In this document: positions 1-12,270 of the stretch, piece after piece
How the letters are laid out: every line of letters starts with the position of its first letter
Numbering within the stretch: the stretch's first letter is position 1
Assembly: GCA_001792895.1 (NCBI GenBank)
Contig: MARA01000001.1
Coordinates: 1,922,001 to 1,986,000 of the forward strand
Origin: Lentinus brumalis
Lineage: Eukaryota > Basidiomycota > Agaricomycetes > Polyporales > Polyporaceae
Direction: 5' to 3'
Length of the DNA: 64,000 nt
The notes under the pieces: generated by a model
What the model was told of the DNA's origin: nothing
Databases searched by the model: none
The model's input: the letters and a program-made list of their open reading frames with translations, nothing else
Translations under genes and position numbers: made by a program

Positions 1-1445
1 CGCTAGCTCCATACGGTAAGTCATCCAATACTTTCCGACAAATATGTGACATGCCCAGCCTAACGTGAGGACACGCAAGGATGCATGCACCGCCCCACCA
101 TGCCGCTCTGTCGAATGGCAATTTAGTCTTTCTGGCCAAGAGGTCGATCTGCCTCACAGGCGCGCCGCCCAGCATGCGCCCAACGCCGCATATCGCCGAG
201 TTATCTGGGTCGCAGGGGAGTCCGTCTATGTAAGTACTGTATCCTTGTTCTAGTTGCCTCCCGGACAATATTGTGTCGAATGGTCACCACTGGTGAGCAT
301 GACGCTAGCCATGAGTATGTTCTTATTGTCTGACCATATCTACGCGCTTTCACAGTAACTTGTATTGGGCCCGGACTGCGCAGCAGCAATCTTGCACCGC
401 CGCCGCATCCCGCTCGGGCATTGGTCCGAGGTGCGTCCTCTCTGCAAGTCAACACCTCCGAGGCGGAACGAAGCGTGCATCGACGCCACGTAGTGCCGCC
501 TGCTGTGGACCGGGTCTGCGAGGCGTCGTAGACGCCGTACTCCCACTGTTGCAGGCGAATCTCACCGTGAAGATGTTTTACGCACGCACGGACCGATCAC
601 TTGCTGTTCATGGATACCGGTCTCAGTACGGCGGCGTTCCGCCTCATCGCATCCCTGCTTCTTACCGCCCCTGACAATCATGCCCTACCTTCTGGAACGG
701 TCCTACCTATCCCTCGCAGAATCGTGGAGCAGTCATAGACCTTCACTCTACCAGCTCATATCCCAGCTGACGTACTCATCTTCCAGTATGCAGTCCGAGC
801 ATGCATTCGACCTCACCACTCCCGCCCGACCCTCAACATTGTGCGACTGTGGCGCGACATACCTCCTGGGCCAAAGTCGCTGCAGGGACCCTACGTCGCC
901 TTCAGGCACCACGAGCTCACGCATTCGCAGCACAACCTCTCACGGGCGACTGCGAAGGCCGTAAGCGCACTGCTTCAAGCTTCAGCGGCGGTATTCCCTC
1001 TGCCACGGCTGGTCGGCCATGTACAGGAAACTGTAAAGTTCATTGGCTTGCGTCAATATGGCCGTCGCTCGGTCTGCTCATACGGCAAGCACTTCTGCCG
1101 CTCCGGCGTGGTGCTCCGTGGGCATGTTAACTTACGTACCACGAGGCTCCCACCATGAAGTCTTCGCGAATCCTCAAGGTCTTGCTGCGGTACAGTACGT
1201 GCTCTCTTTGTCATGAAAGATGTACGTAGCCTTGAACAGGCCGTCTACCTTGGAGCTCTCACTCGCCTCGTGGTTCAGTACAGGTCACGATGGTGAGGTC
1301 TGCAGTACTCATCTCCGCAGCGCCTTGCAGTCTAGTGCCTAGTCCAATTACGAGCCTGCCACTCTTGAAGGTTCCATGCCAGTAATGCGGTGAACCGAGG
1401 CGGCCCTGGGGTCCTATGGTATGAAGCCCCGGAAGAGCGGAAGCA
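1..1445. other. Left edge without a confirmed gene
   Basis: No gene could be closed here. On the plus strand one frame stays readable from about 600 to 1158, broken by a TAG near 748, and reads like protein rather than random sequence in its second half (841-1158). It has no recognisable motif, start or splice structure. It may be a decayed gene fragment or the end of a gene outside the window. Confidence 0.3.
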
Positions 1446-1929
1446 CACTGTGCGCGTCAGGACATCCGAAAACCGGATGTTTTGCCGGTCGCGATAAGTC
1501 GCATTTTCAGACTTCTCATGGTCGAATACGTCCATAATCAGTAGGTAGAAGTCCGAATCTGCAGCAACAGTGTTTGGACTTTAAATGCATATATCGGACT
1601 TCTCATTCGGACGGTACTTCAGCAGCTAGAAGTTCGATATTGCGACTCGAGAACGCGCGGTATGCGTTCGGCATTGGTACTGGTAGCGAGACAGGTTGAG
1701 CACACATCGGCAGCTCGAGGGCGACAAACAGTGGCATTATATACAGTATGAATACAGGATGTACAGCGGCGAGTATAATATACAGTAGCTATGGATACAA
1801 AGAATAGCCTCGAGGGCCACCGTCGTGTGCGAGCAGAAGAGCGTCCATGAAGGGAGGGAGGGAGATGCCGCGCGCGGTCGCGGCTTGCGAGCGTCGATAT
1901 TCTGCCAGTGCTGGCGGCTTGAAGGTCAC

Positions 1930-2883
1930 TTAAGGATGATCGTTGTCGTCCTCGTCGTCCTCGGGAACGTCGTCCGTACCATCTTCGGCACCCGGACTTG
2001 CGCCATTCGAACCCTCGTTGTCGGAACCAGGCGCAGAACCGCCAGAACCGCTGGAGCCGTCCTCGTCGTCGCCGTCGGCCTCGGCCTCCTTCTTCTGCCT
2101 GTTGCGCCAGTAACGGACCCGTCGAATATGAGCCTTCGCGATATCTTCAGTCGCCCAGTCATGGGCGAAGCGCTTGAGATACGGATGCCTCTGGCGTGCC
2201 TGAAGTGCGTCATGAAGAGGTTAGATAACTTGATATCATCGAGGATGATTGAGTAGTACGCACCACATCGAAGATCGAGACGATCTTCCGCTTGGGCTGC
2301 TGGTTCCAGTGCACGTTGTAATCGATCATAGCACCACGGACGAGTTCACGAACACAATCCTACGATGGATGAGCAATGTGGATACTTGAGAAGATGATGC
2401 TGAGGACGTACCCGGATTGCTTTGTACTTCTGAGGCTTGTCGCTAAGACCCATCGCAGCCTTGAGCTGGTAGTCACTATGCGCCTGGCCCGAAGGCTTCG
2501 GGATCTTTTCAGCAGGCTCGTCGTCATCACGCTTTTCAAGTTCCTTGATCCTCTCTACCGAGCCCAAGCTGTGGTATCAACTGGGAATCTCCTGTAGACG
2601 AGAAGGACTCACTCTCAGCCTGTTCTAGCTTCTCTATGAGCTCCTCTGGCGTCAGATCGCCTCCGGTTCTCTGTCCTGACGCATTCTCCTTGTTCGAGGG
2701 TCCGCGGCGCTGTGTATGACCTGAACCTGCACCCGAGCCCTTACCCTGGCGGGCGCGCTGAGCATTCTTCGCCCTCTTTAAGGCATCCTTGATGTGGGCA
2801 GCGGACTGTCGGCGCGCTTTTGAGCTTGCGGACTTGTTCTTGTCCTTCGCAGCGAGGGTCTTCGATGAAGATGACTGTGCCAT
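1930..2883 (-). CDS. Four-exon coiled-coil/acidic-tail protein next to the transposase, unknown function
   Basis: Exons 2883-2613, 2554-2412, 2359-2264 and 2199-1930 join in phase to 780 nt, giving 259 aa. The N-terminal third is Ser/Lys/Arg/Gln-rich. A short charged helix (LIEKLEQAEKRIKELEKR) follows. The middle contains a conserved-looking block (PYLKRFAHDWATEDIAKAHI) followed by a basic stretch. The last ~50 residues are almost only Asp, Glu, Gly, Ser and Asn. No catalytic motif is visible. It is divergent from the transposase, with 224 nt between the two ATGs, and lies inside the proposed transposon ends. It could be a TNPA-like accessory DNA-binding protein, or a host gene captured by or beside the element. 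The exon structure is firm; the role is inference. Confidence 0.75.
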
Positions 2884-2926
2884 GGCGGTAGAGAGCAAAA
2901 GGAAGTGTCACGCTCCACCCCATCGC

Positions 2927-2933
2927 TATATAA
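2927..2933 (+). promoter_or_regulatory. TATA-like box in the divergent intergenic region
   Basis: TATATAA, oriented toward the transposase and about 175 nt upstream of its ATG. It is the only strong TATA-like word in the 224-nt space between the two divergent genes. Confidence 0.35.
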
Positions 2934-3107
2934 TGGCGCGCCAACGCGGTCACGTGCATTACGTCACTGACCGTTGGCCACAGCGCTCGTGGACCATCAC
3001 TCACCGCCTTTGCCTACAGCTACAAAACAACTACTCCATACCGTAAGAAGAGCCTTGCGATATGGTTTGTGATAATACTAATTATTGCGACACTGAATAG
3101 GACCGCT

Positions 3108-6100
3108 ATGGCACGCAAGAGGACTCAGAGAGAGTTAGACACAGCCCGGGCAAAGCGGGCAGCATCGGGGACGAAACGCGGCCAGAAAATCAGCACAAGC
3201 AGCCAGAGGCGTCGGTGCCGTTGCGGGTGTAATAAGCCAGTGACTCAGAGCACAGAGAGCCGGCATCTTCGCGGCAAGGGTCCCGCTCGAATCGCCGCCA
3301 ATATACTTGCCTCGCAGGGCCGGCTCGAAGTTGCGCCTCACCAGTATGGTTCCCCTCCTCCTGTCAATCAAGCACCCTCTCCTCTGGAAGGAACCCCAGA
3401 GGTCGCTCATATTCCGCGCGCGTGCGCCGCCTCTCCTGCGTGCAATAGTCCCATGCAAGTGGATCCTCCCCATCCCATCCTCGACTTGCCGCCTCCAACT
3501 CCTCCGTCCACTCAGCCTGCTCTCGTGCGGCGTCGCGTCACTTGTGAGGAGGTTGAGGACGAAGACGTCCGACCGTTCGCTCAAGAGGAGGAGTTTCCGG
3601 CCCAGGAGGATGATCTCGGTAGTGCACGCGGCCTGACACAGGAGGAGGCCGCATTAGTTGACTTGGTAATGGAGTTCTATGGCACCGGGGGCTCGGGGCT
3701 ATCCGCAGAGGAGGAGCTACAGGAGAACTTTGAGTGTGCAGCGGCCCAACTTGGTGAGATATTCTCGCCGTTAACATTTGAAAGGAATATGACTGACACT
3801 ATACCTGCAGATGGATCGTCACTTAATGACGACGATCTTCAGCTCCTTCGCGCGTTCTCTCTCAAGACGCAGGACTATCTGTCAGAGAGTACATTCAATA
3901 AACTCCAGTACACATTTCCACGCTCGGGACTGTGTAATCTGCGTCGAGCGCGGCGCCGTATCGAGTGCCTGTCAGGATTCAAGCCGGCACGCTACGAGGC
4001 ATGCATCAATAGCTGCATCAACTTCAATGTCCCTGCCTACTCCGACCTTGGTGCCTGTCCTAAATGCGGTCAACCGCGGTATGCCGCTGGGAACAAGCCC
4101 CGCAAACCCTACATCTACAACCCCATCATCCCCCGTCTCGCTGGCCTTGCCGCCAATCACACAACTGCAACACAGGGCCAGTACCGAGCTCGTGAGCACG
4201 TCCACCGTCCGGGCGTTACAACAGACATCTTCGACCGTCAACACTACCGCTCTCTGTGTGGTCAGTACGTCACAATCGACGGACAACGTCTAGGTCACCG
4301 ACACTTCTCCGACCATCGCGATGTTGCCCTAGGACTTTCGACAGATGGCTTCTCGCCGTTCAAAGGGCGCATGTCGCGCAAGCACTCCGCGTGGATCCTT
4401 CTGGTCTACAACTACAACCTGCCACCGGAAGAGCGTTTCAAGAGGCGCAACATCTTCTGTGTCGCCATCATCCCCGGGCCTCAGAAGCCATGGGACGTCG
4501 ATTCCTTCCTTTATCCCTTGATGGAGGAGCTCCTCAAGCTCAAGATCGGTATCCCCGCTTTCGACTCTCTCAGCCAATCCATGTTCCTCCTCCGTGCCTA
4601 TCTCATCGCGGTCTTCGGCGACATCCCTGCAATATCAATGATCATGCATATGAAGGGCCACAACGCCCTGCTTCCATGTCGCTTCTGCAACATTGAAGCT
4701 ATCAGGAATGGCATTTCGAAGACGCTGTACGTTCCCCACGACCGTCGGAACTTTCCCAACAGTACGAGCTACGATCCTGCCGCTCTACCAGCTCGTACAC
4801 ATGACGAGATCCTGTCGCAAGCCCGTGAGATCGAGGCCGCGGACACGGAGGCAGAGGCGGAGCGGTTGCAGAAGCAATACGGCATCAAGGGACTTCCGAT
4901 CTTGGCTTCATTATCCTCGCTCTCCTTCCCCGCATCATTCCCCTACGGCTTCATGCACGAGATCTTCGAGAACCTCATCCCAAACCTTGTCTCGCTATGG
5001 AAGGGCGAGTTCAAGGAGCTCGATATCTCGGATTCCCCATTTGTCCTCCTGCCGGCGGTATGGGAGAGGCTCGGGGCTGCATGTGTTGATTCCGGGGCAA
5101 CAATTCCATCCGCTTTCGGTGCCCGTGTCCCTAACATCGCCACCGAAGCCTATCTGTTCACGGCGGAGATGTGGTGCTTCTTCGCCCTCCACCTCGCGCC
5201 GATCCTCCTCCGCCGCAAGTTTCAAGATCAACGCTACTACCGGCACTATATGGAGCTTGTCAAGATTATCAATGTTTGCCTTCAGTTCGAGATCACGGAT
5301 GACGACATAACCAAGGTACGAGAGGGCGTCGTTAAATGGGTCAGTGATTATGAAAGGTATGTCGCGGTGCACAGACTAGCACGTCACTCTGCCAAGGTCT
5401 GAACACTCTTGTGATAGGCTCTATGTAGAGTATCTTCCTGAACGTGCATCTGCATGCCCGCTCACCATCCACGCGCTCTTACACATCCCGGACGCACTCG
5501 AAATGATCGGTCCGGTATGGACTGTCTGGGAGTTTCCCACAGAACGCTTCTGTGGTATCCTCCTTCCCGCCGTCAAGAGTCGCCGCTTTCCCTACGCCAG
5601 CCTGAGCTCCTACGCTGCTGACATTGCTCAGCTTTCCCAGATCGAACTCAAGTACGACCTCCATGAGCAACTCTCTCTCAAGCCGGAGTCGCGCACCACT
5701 TCCCATGAATATTCGTACCAATGCGACGCATGTAAGTACTTGGTTCCACTTTGCATCGCATCGTTCCGCCGCCCTTATCACTCCGAGATAGATCCGAAAT
5801 GCATGCTTCTAGGGCCTCGACGTACCGAGGACGTCAATAAGTCGCTACACTCGAAGATAGCACAGTGCCTTTCCACCCGTTTCAATGTAACCATGGCCAC
5901 TGCAAGGCGTCATGTACCAAAGAGACTCCAGCAATGGGGACGAATACTTCGCCTCGAAGGTGGAGACCTTATTCGTGCTGCTGACCTGATCTCGGAGAGT
6001 CAGAATTCACGCGATGCATCATGGATCAGGGTGAGTTCCGCTACATGATTCTTTTCCTGACGCTCTATGTACTAAGTCCCTGGCCATCACACAGTATCAG

Positions 6101-6472
6101 CTCCTCGTAGACAAGAACGCGCACATAAAACGCGCAGCACCCGAGTTCTTTGCGCAGAACTTCTACGGGCAGCTGCGCACGACATTTGTCCTCGAGATTC
6201 CAGCATCGGAAGAGCTCGGGACTGATACTACATCGACACTCCTACTTGCCGCCATCCATACCGCCGAAATCGAGCTCACCAGCGACTCCTACAAGCTTCC
6301 ATTCTACAAGAAGATGGGTAGGCTTGAGGTCGTCGACATCGCATCAGTTCAATGTGTCGTTGGTCGAGTGTATGACGCCGCGCGAGGGTGGTGGGGAATC
6401 ATCGACCGGAGTGGACCTTATGCGCACGCGCAGTTTGTGTCGGAAGGCGAGGACATGGTTGAGGACGAGTGA
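3108..6472 (+). CDS. Tnp2-family (Transposase_21-like) transposase
   Basis: Exons 3108-5356, 5418-5731, 5792-6030 and 6095-6472 sum to 3,180 nt (1,059 aa) with consistent phases. The ATG at 3108 begins MARKRTQREL and may follow a 5'-UTR intron. The N-terminus is basic, with a Cys cluster (RCRCGCN), then a Pro-rich linker. At about residues 300-330 a zinc-ribbon-like C-x3-C-x12-C-x2-C arrangement precedes the core, which carries the family signatures SDHRDVALGLSTDGFSPF and LPPEERFKRRNIF, and a second Cys/His patch (HNALLPCRFCNI). These match the Tnp2 transposases of CACTA/En-Spm-like elements, which cut and paste DNA. The reading frame is intact, so the element may be recent. The third intron-like segment (5732-5791) is 60 nt and could be read through in frame. 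I did not assign the DDE residues. Confidence 0.88.
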
Positions 6473-6647
6473 CAAGATCGCAGTACTTCGCGGTACCGGT
6501 CCAAGGCCAGCATCGTCGAAGGGATGTACCATACAGGATGCTAGCTACAGCCTATGAATTTGGACTTCATTTCGGTACTCTAGTGTGCGATTCGAAAGTT
6601 CGAAAATCGAATGTTTGGCATGTTCGCACTTGACCGCACATTGAGTG

Positions 6648-8142
6648 GTCGAACAGGGGGGTACCGGTAGTTTGGAGTCCGGAAATGAGGCGGGCTGGCG
6701 CTCACAGTGGCAGCACGCAACCGACGTGCACGGCTATGTCACTAGGTGCCGACGACTACCTGAGGCAGTACTAAGGGTCCATATGCCGCTGCGCCCGCGA
6801 CAATCGATTCTAAGCGCATGCATTGACCTTGCCCTCGGTCCGTCATGGCGTACGGATACTTGGCCGCCCGCCGCCCGCGGCTCCAAGCGTCGACTCGGAC
6901 AATTCCTGCGACCGTGCTCGATGCTGTGCAGATTCTTTCAAGGCGATTGCCCTCCTTGCTCCGCATTGCGATGACCACCTGCGGAGGTCGTTTGTCACTT
7001 GCAGTGTACGCGTTCGTCAGCCAGTCGTCTTACTGTGTGCGACTCGTCCATACGCAGATACTGGCGCTATGGCCACAGGCCCGGGACAGTCGCAGGACGT
7101 CTGCAAGACATGTTTCAGATTCATTCACGCACTTATGAAGAACAGCTGTCGGTACAAGCCCGCTATCGGCGAACGTTCTTGCGAAGACGATATGGCCGAC
7201 GAGGTCGAAACCGCGCAAGTCAAGGCCCGATATGACAGCCCCCGGCGGTCTCCACAAGTGCAGCGCGTAGCCTAATCGTTGGAAACCAAGGTGCGTGCAC
7301 ATCTTTCCAACGGTATCATGTCATTGGGTTCCGGCCCTTCCACTTGTCGTCTCCGATAAGTATGCATGATGAGCGGCGTTCAGGCGTTCAGTAACTTGAG
7401 CATGACTCGACAAGTCTGCAGGAACCTCAGCAAGCTCTTCGTCGCAGGTTCCAGACAAACCCAGGTCCCACGCCGATCGAGTCTTTATCGAGAATAGTCT
7501 CGCGCTTCCCCACGTCCTGTCAGGATCGACGTTCGCTCAAGCGGCGCAGCTTAGCACCACGGCGGTGCGTCTCCCACGAGACCAGCGGCCAGCTTAGCGC
7601 TGCTGCTCGAGTATAGAAGAACTTTCGCAGTTGGGCCGCGGAGGCGTCCGAGGCGGTCCGCATATACATAAGCAGCTGCGGTTGAGGCCTCGAGCTCGGG
7701 GACTGCAAGTCAGTACTTACTGTGTTGGTGTGTCAGACGTGATAGTTTCCAGCGATGACCTGCACAGAGTGGATAATGAGGTCAGCCAAGCAATTGTCTC
7801 GGCGTTCAATAGACCCGACGCAGCCCGACGTCACACTCGTGCATCGTGTTTTTTCATCGTGTTGAACCCCTCCTGTAAGTACTTACTTAGCGTACGCCAG
7901 TTACCTACTGCAGAAGGTACCTCTCACAGTACAATGAGATCATTGGGATGTCCCGGGTCCGGGGTACACGATGCGATGCTGCGCCTAGACCTTCGTACAG
8001 TATTGTGGTTCATAGTCCCGCGACGGTACTAGTATAACGGCATATCTGGGTGCATGACAGGCTTCGCGATGTCGATGGTGCCTTGGCGTGTGCAAAACTG
8101 CTGCACATCCAACCACATGCGCGCTCCCCGGAATTCTCGGAG
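6648..8142. other. Gene-free region right of the transposon
   Basis: Short overlapping open frames occur on both strands, but none has protein-like composition, a family motif or a splice structure that closes. I see no RNA gene or simple repeat here. Confidence 0.4.
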
Positions 8143-8435
8143 GTGACCGCAAGGAACGCTGATAACTAGGTACGTAGCCGAGTGATTAGAGATACAGATG
8201 TGTGAACCACACAATTCGTGAGATGCCGGCTTGGGTTTGCAATCAGAACAGGTCAAATTAGTTGGTACTCATGCGGAGATTCTGGGAGTGACCGCAAGGA
8301 ACGCTGATAACTAGGTACGTAGCCGAGTGATTGAAGATACAGATGTGTGAACCACACAATTCGTGAGATGCCGGCTTGGGTTTGCAATCAGAACAGGTCA
8401 AATTAGTTGGTACTCATGCGGAGATTCTGGGAGTG
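8143..8435. repeat. 145-bp direct tandem duplication
   Basis: Two copies of a 145-nt unit lie head to tail (8143-8287 and 8288-8432) and match almost perfectly. The only difference I see is ATTAGAGATAC versus ATTGAAGATAC. The match continues a few bases past the second copy. The near-identity indicates a recent local duplication. No coding function is apparent. Confidence 0.95.
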
Positions 8436-9042
8436 TCCTATGAGATGGGCTTGCGGGCACAACCGCGAGCGCTGTATCGCCGCATTTGCTTCTCAACTAC
8501 ATTCTTCTGGATCTTTGAGGCCGCAACCGATGCAGCGAAGCTCCTCCGTTGTCCCTCGATAGTGGCCCTTGAACGTAGCCAGAAGACACGCACTGGTTCG
8601 CAACTGGTTACCGACCACCGCGACGTTTTGGCGAAAGGTCGAACGTCTCGCAGAAGAGGTATCATTGTATATATACCATTTGGTAAGTAGAATGCCTGCG
8701 GACGATAATGTACAGATGGTCGTGATGACTAGTACTGTCCCTTTCGATCGATACGGGAACACTTTTGTTAGTAATTTGCGTAAGTGGTATGGTATGTATC
8801 CAAGATTTCGCGAGGCGGGGAATGTGATACGAGGCCGGCGGCGGGCGATGGTATGCGTATGTAGCGCAGACGGTGATGCACAGTATACATACAGCAGAAC
8901 GTGGGAAGATTAAGAGGGCCCCAGCCCATAGGCCCAAGAGGAGGGAGGACGGAGAACATCCATCGAAGAAGAAGAGAGGATAACCGAAGAGCGCACCAGC
9001 ACCGAGAGCCGCCGTCTGGCACGGACAAGGCGCGTAAGTTCC

Positions 9043-11438
9043 TCATCCTTGGTATGCGAAGGCTACAGCGCCATAGAGGCCAGCCTCACGGCCTAGTAGA
9101 CCATCGCCATGAAGAACCTAAGGATCGTCAACATCAGTTCCCACAGGTACCGCAGAAGAATCGATGCCATCTGGCACTCACCTCCATCTTGCGCGCGTGC
9201 CAACCAACACCGCTGTTCACGTTACCATTCGCATCGGCTAGCGCCTCCAGCTCGACTCGCCAGGGATGGGTGGGCTCCAGGTCTCGCCTCAACACACTTC
9301 CCTTCGACTCCTCCCATCGGCTGCAGGTTGTGCGACCCACCCGCTCGCAGTGTCGACGTACCAGCCGCGTCCGCCCTTGCTCCTGATGATCCTCCACGTC
9401 CCTGCTCCTGCGCCGAGCCCAGTGAGGAGCGGTGGCGCAAGCTCGATGACGCGCAGGCGTGTGGGAGGGTCCTCCGTCTTCGGCTTCGAGGTCAGGCTGA
9501 ACGAGAACGGTGGCGTGCACAGTGGGCGGACGAGCTGCGCGTGTAGCGCGATAGTCGCCTGGCGCGCAGACACGACCGGGCCGCCGTAGCCCAGTTCCGG
9601 GGTGGAGGTGACGAGGGTGAGGACCTCGACCTTGCTCGCCTTCTCCGTGAGGAACCGAGCGATGGCGGTGAGCTCGAGGTTCCGGATGTGCGACAGGCCG
9701 AGGGAACGGAGGCACGGCTGTGGCGGGCAAACGTCCACAAGCAACTCGCGCGTGAGCGGGGTGCTGGACAGGTCGAGGTAGACAAGCTGTCCACTCTTGA
9801 AACACGGCGCCAGGGCGAGGATGTCGTGCAGCTCCTCCTCGTTGAGAGGGGAGGGGAACGTCCAGTCACCATAGAGCGACAATTCCCGGATGTCCCGAGC
9901 GGCAGGCGCTCCAACGAGGAAATCCCGGATGCTCTCACCGGTGAGCATGTTGCAGCGCTCAAGTGCGAGTGATTGCAGCCGGATGGTGGGCGACGCGCCG
10001 AGAGCGGCCAGACCTTCGGGTGAGATCCGGGTGCAGGACAGGTCGAGGTGGGTCAGGTGAGGGAAGGCAAGCACGAGCGGCTCAAGAATGTGTGGTTGGA
10101 TAGACTTTACGCCGCGCAGACCAAGGCGACGCATTCCAGGGAACACCAAAGGTTCCTCCTGAACGAGGTTCCTGGAGCGAGGGCGCCGTCGCTCACGTTC
10201 ATCATCACTGTCGCTTGGGTCGGATTCGGAGTGGTCGAGGAGGAAGTTGTTCACAAGTTGTGTCAAGGCGCTCACAAATACCCCGCTAACGCACCCTGTC
10301 AAGTCGATGGCTGTGAGATCCTTGCACTCCCGCCGGCGCTCGAGGTCCTCTTGCTCCGGGTCATTGGGGTCTGGGATCACAACGTCACGGCCGCGTGCAG
10401 GGCGACCGCGACCACGCGAAGCGGAACCGCGTAGAAGAAGCTCCTTCAGTACCGGGAAGGTGAGAGCACCATCCATGTACTCCGTAGCGCCGAAGGTCAA
10501 CAGATTTGGCAGTTCCTGTTACACGTTCGTCAACCTACGCTGCGAAGATCCCGAGAAAGAATAGACCAACTGCGTACCTTGAGTACCGCTACAAGCCTGT
10601 CTCCAGTGACGAAGCGGTTGTTGACACCCTCCTCCACTGATCGCCGCATGCCGATGGTGCGGAAGTGGTTAAAGTCAAGGTGTTGCACCAAACGCCCAGG
10701 GTGTGGGTCATGAGGAGGCGGGACTGATGGCACTGTCATTACTCGTGTACACGGGTATCAGCACGTTCGACACATACCGTAAATCCCAGGGTGAGCACGT
10801 TCCATGACATCCTGCACCGCGACGCTAATAGAACGCATGAGCTTCCACCGTGCAGGCGACTTGCTCTTTGTCCGGAGGCGTCTGGGACTGGGGTCGCGAC
10901 TGGCAGGTGGCGTGAGCAGCTCCGGAGGGATGGAGATGTCTGGCCCACTGAGCCTCTCGAGGACCTTGTCGTGGAGATCCGACGCGGCGGCGTCCGAGTC
11001 GTTACCGGAACATTCGCGGAGCAGTGAGCCCGCAGCGAGCGCCGCCGATTCAGCTTTCTTGAGCGTTTGACCGACGATGAGGGCGGCCTGCTCCTCGTTC
11101 GCGTCTTCGTCGTCTCCGCCCGCTACTTCCTCCACAATGGACAACCAGCTGCGGGGGAGACGGATCTCGACCTTACGCCAAAGCCACGGCTTCGCCGCGT
11201 CGTACCAGGCCTTGTTGACTTGGCAGAGACTGGTAAGTGTTCGACGGACCACGGCTTCAGGCCAGTATGCGCATGGGTACGAGGAGGGAAGGGAGACTGG
11301 CGCCCCGGGGTGGTCAGAGTAGAGATGAGGGTCGAGAGAAGACGTCGGAGGGTGGAAACCAGACGCGTAAACGTACGAGCAAATCACCGACAGCAGCTCC
11401 GGAGGGAACTGGTCGACGAGGGACGGTCCCGAAGACAT
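9043..11438 (-). CDS. F-box-like / leucine-rich-repeat protein with an apparent 1-nt frameshift
   Basis: Exons 11438-10778, 10732-10578, 10515-9182 and 9117-9043 carry good splice sites. The ATG at 11438 starts MSSGPSLVDQFPPELLS, an F-box-like opening, with W residues near 100. A Ser/Arg-rich linker leads into a C-terminal half with at least five leucine-rich repeats (for example LTHLDLSCTRISPEGL and LVYLDLSSTPLTRELL). This suggests an SCF substrate adaptor. Summed exons are 2,225 nt, one short of a multiple of three. The main frame stops at 9289-9291, but another frame continues protein-like for ~45 codons to a clean 5' splice site and an in-phase last exon ending GAVAFAYQG. One extra C in the run at 9313-9315 would restore ~741 aa. 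The frameshift is probably an assembly error. Confidence 0.82.
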
Positions 11439-11555
11439 GGCAGGGGCAGGGAGTATGTATGTCGTCACGAAGTAAGTACGAGAGGACCGGGGAGGGCTGG
11501 TGGCAGGGGAGAGGCAAGAGTGAGGTCGGGGTAGGAAGAGGATCGGGAGGAGTTA

Positions 11556-11562
11556 TTATATA
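11556..11562 (-). promoter_or_regulatory. TATA box of the F-box/LRR gene
   Basis: TATATAA on the minus strand, about 120 nt upstream of the ATG at 11438, with a purine-rich 5' leader between them. Position and orientation fit a core promoter. Confidence 0.5.
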
Positions 11563-11661
11563 GGCCCGAGTCATTTGTGGGGAAAGACGGGCGTGACCCG
11601 CGATGAAGTTTGCGACATCGCCGAGAACGATCGCACAGGCGACGGTGGCTCGCGCGGGCGT

Positions 11662-12130
11662 CTATAGTCTCCTGATGCTCGACTCCGTCCTGCCGTCCTC
11701 CTCCTTCCTCTTCGCACGCAGCTCGGCAAACAGTTCCGCCCATGACTTAAGCTTTTGCGTCTTTCGCGCGACCGTTTGCGCCCGTTCATTTCCCCCGCCC
11801 GCCCCGTCCCAGCGTGTTCGTTCTCCCGTCCGACGCGCCTGCGCCATGCGCTCCCCGCACACGTGAGTCTGTCATTCTCCTTGTTCCGCGTCCGTCTCGA
11901 TTCATCGGACTCGTCAACCCGCTTGCAGGCGGTGCTCACGCGGGGTATGTACGCCCTGTCTTGTATGTAAGTCGTCTCTGAATGCAAGCGCACCGACCGT
12001 CCATCTTGTACGCAACCGCGCGGGTGCCCTCGGCCGTTCTGTTCCTGCCGCGGTATGTGGTCTCGGCTCGTAAGTGGAACTCTTCGGACTTCGCGAACAT
12101 GCCACCGGTCGAAACCCAACGAACGTTCAT
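11662..12130 (-). CDS. Unrecognised short multi-exon gene (model incomplete)
   Basis: Two segments look protein-coding. One at 12130 to about 11990 starts with ATG and reads MNVRWVSTGGMFAKSEEFHL onward. The other is a C-terminal segment ending at a TAG at 11662, containing KLKSWAELFAELRAKRKEED, a charged amphipathic helix. Donor- and acceptor-like sites lie between them (for example GTGAGC near 11938), but I could not find a splice joining both frames. A one-base G/C-run error, as seen elsewhere in the window, could be the reason. No family was recognised. An N-terminal exon may extend upstream toward 12260. Confidence 0.35.
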
Positions 12131-12270
12131 CGGCAGCCCTGCGACTGCCTGCGAGGGTCACCAGTCCGCGTCGCGATCGCCTCGAGCTGCATCCGGCTCG
12201 GTGTCCGGGTATGCGCATGTACGTCGCCTTCACCGGTTCAGCGGTATTCCTGTGAGAGCTTAAAAGCATG

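Larger units (their letters stand above)
1446..6647. mobile_element. Tnp2 / CACTA-like DNA transposon (boundaries tentative)
   Basis: The interval holds a complete Tnp2-family transposase gene and a second gene transcribed away from it. The left end begins CACTGTGCGCGTCA at 1446. The reverse complement of the right end, finishing at 6647, begins CACTCAATGTGCGGTCA. These match as an imperfect inverted repeat starting with CACT. Both ends also carry related subterminal words: GGACTTCTCATTCGG near 1593 and GGACTTCATTTCGG near 6560. I could not find the expected 3-bp target duplication, so the exact ends are provisional. CACTA-type elements with a Tnp2 transposase are common in Agaricomycetes. 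Confidence 0.6.

Noticed and set aside
11571..12269. 232-codon minus-strand frame
   Set aside because: Arg/Ser-rich with no motif. Two other frames in the same interval contain much more protein-like segments.
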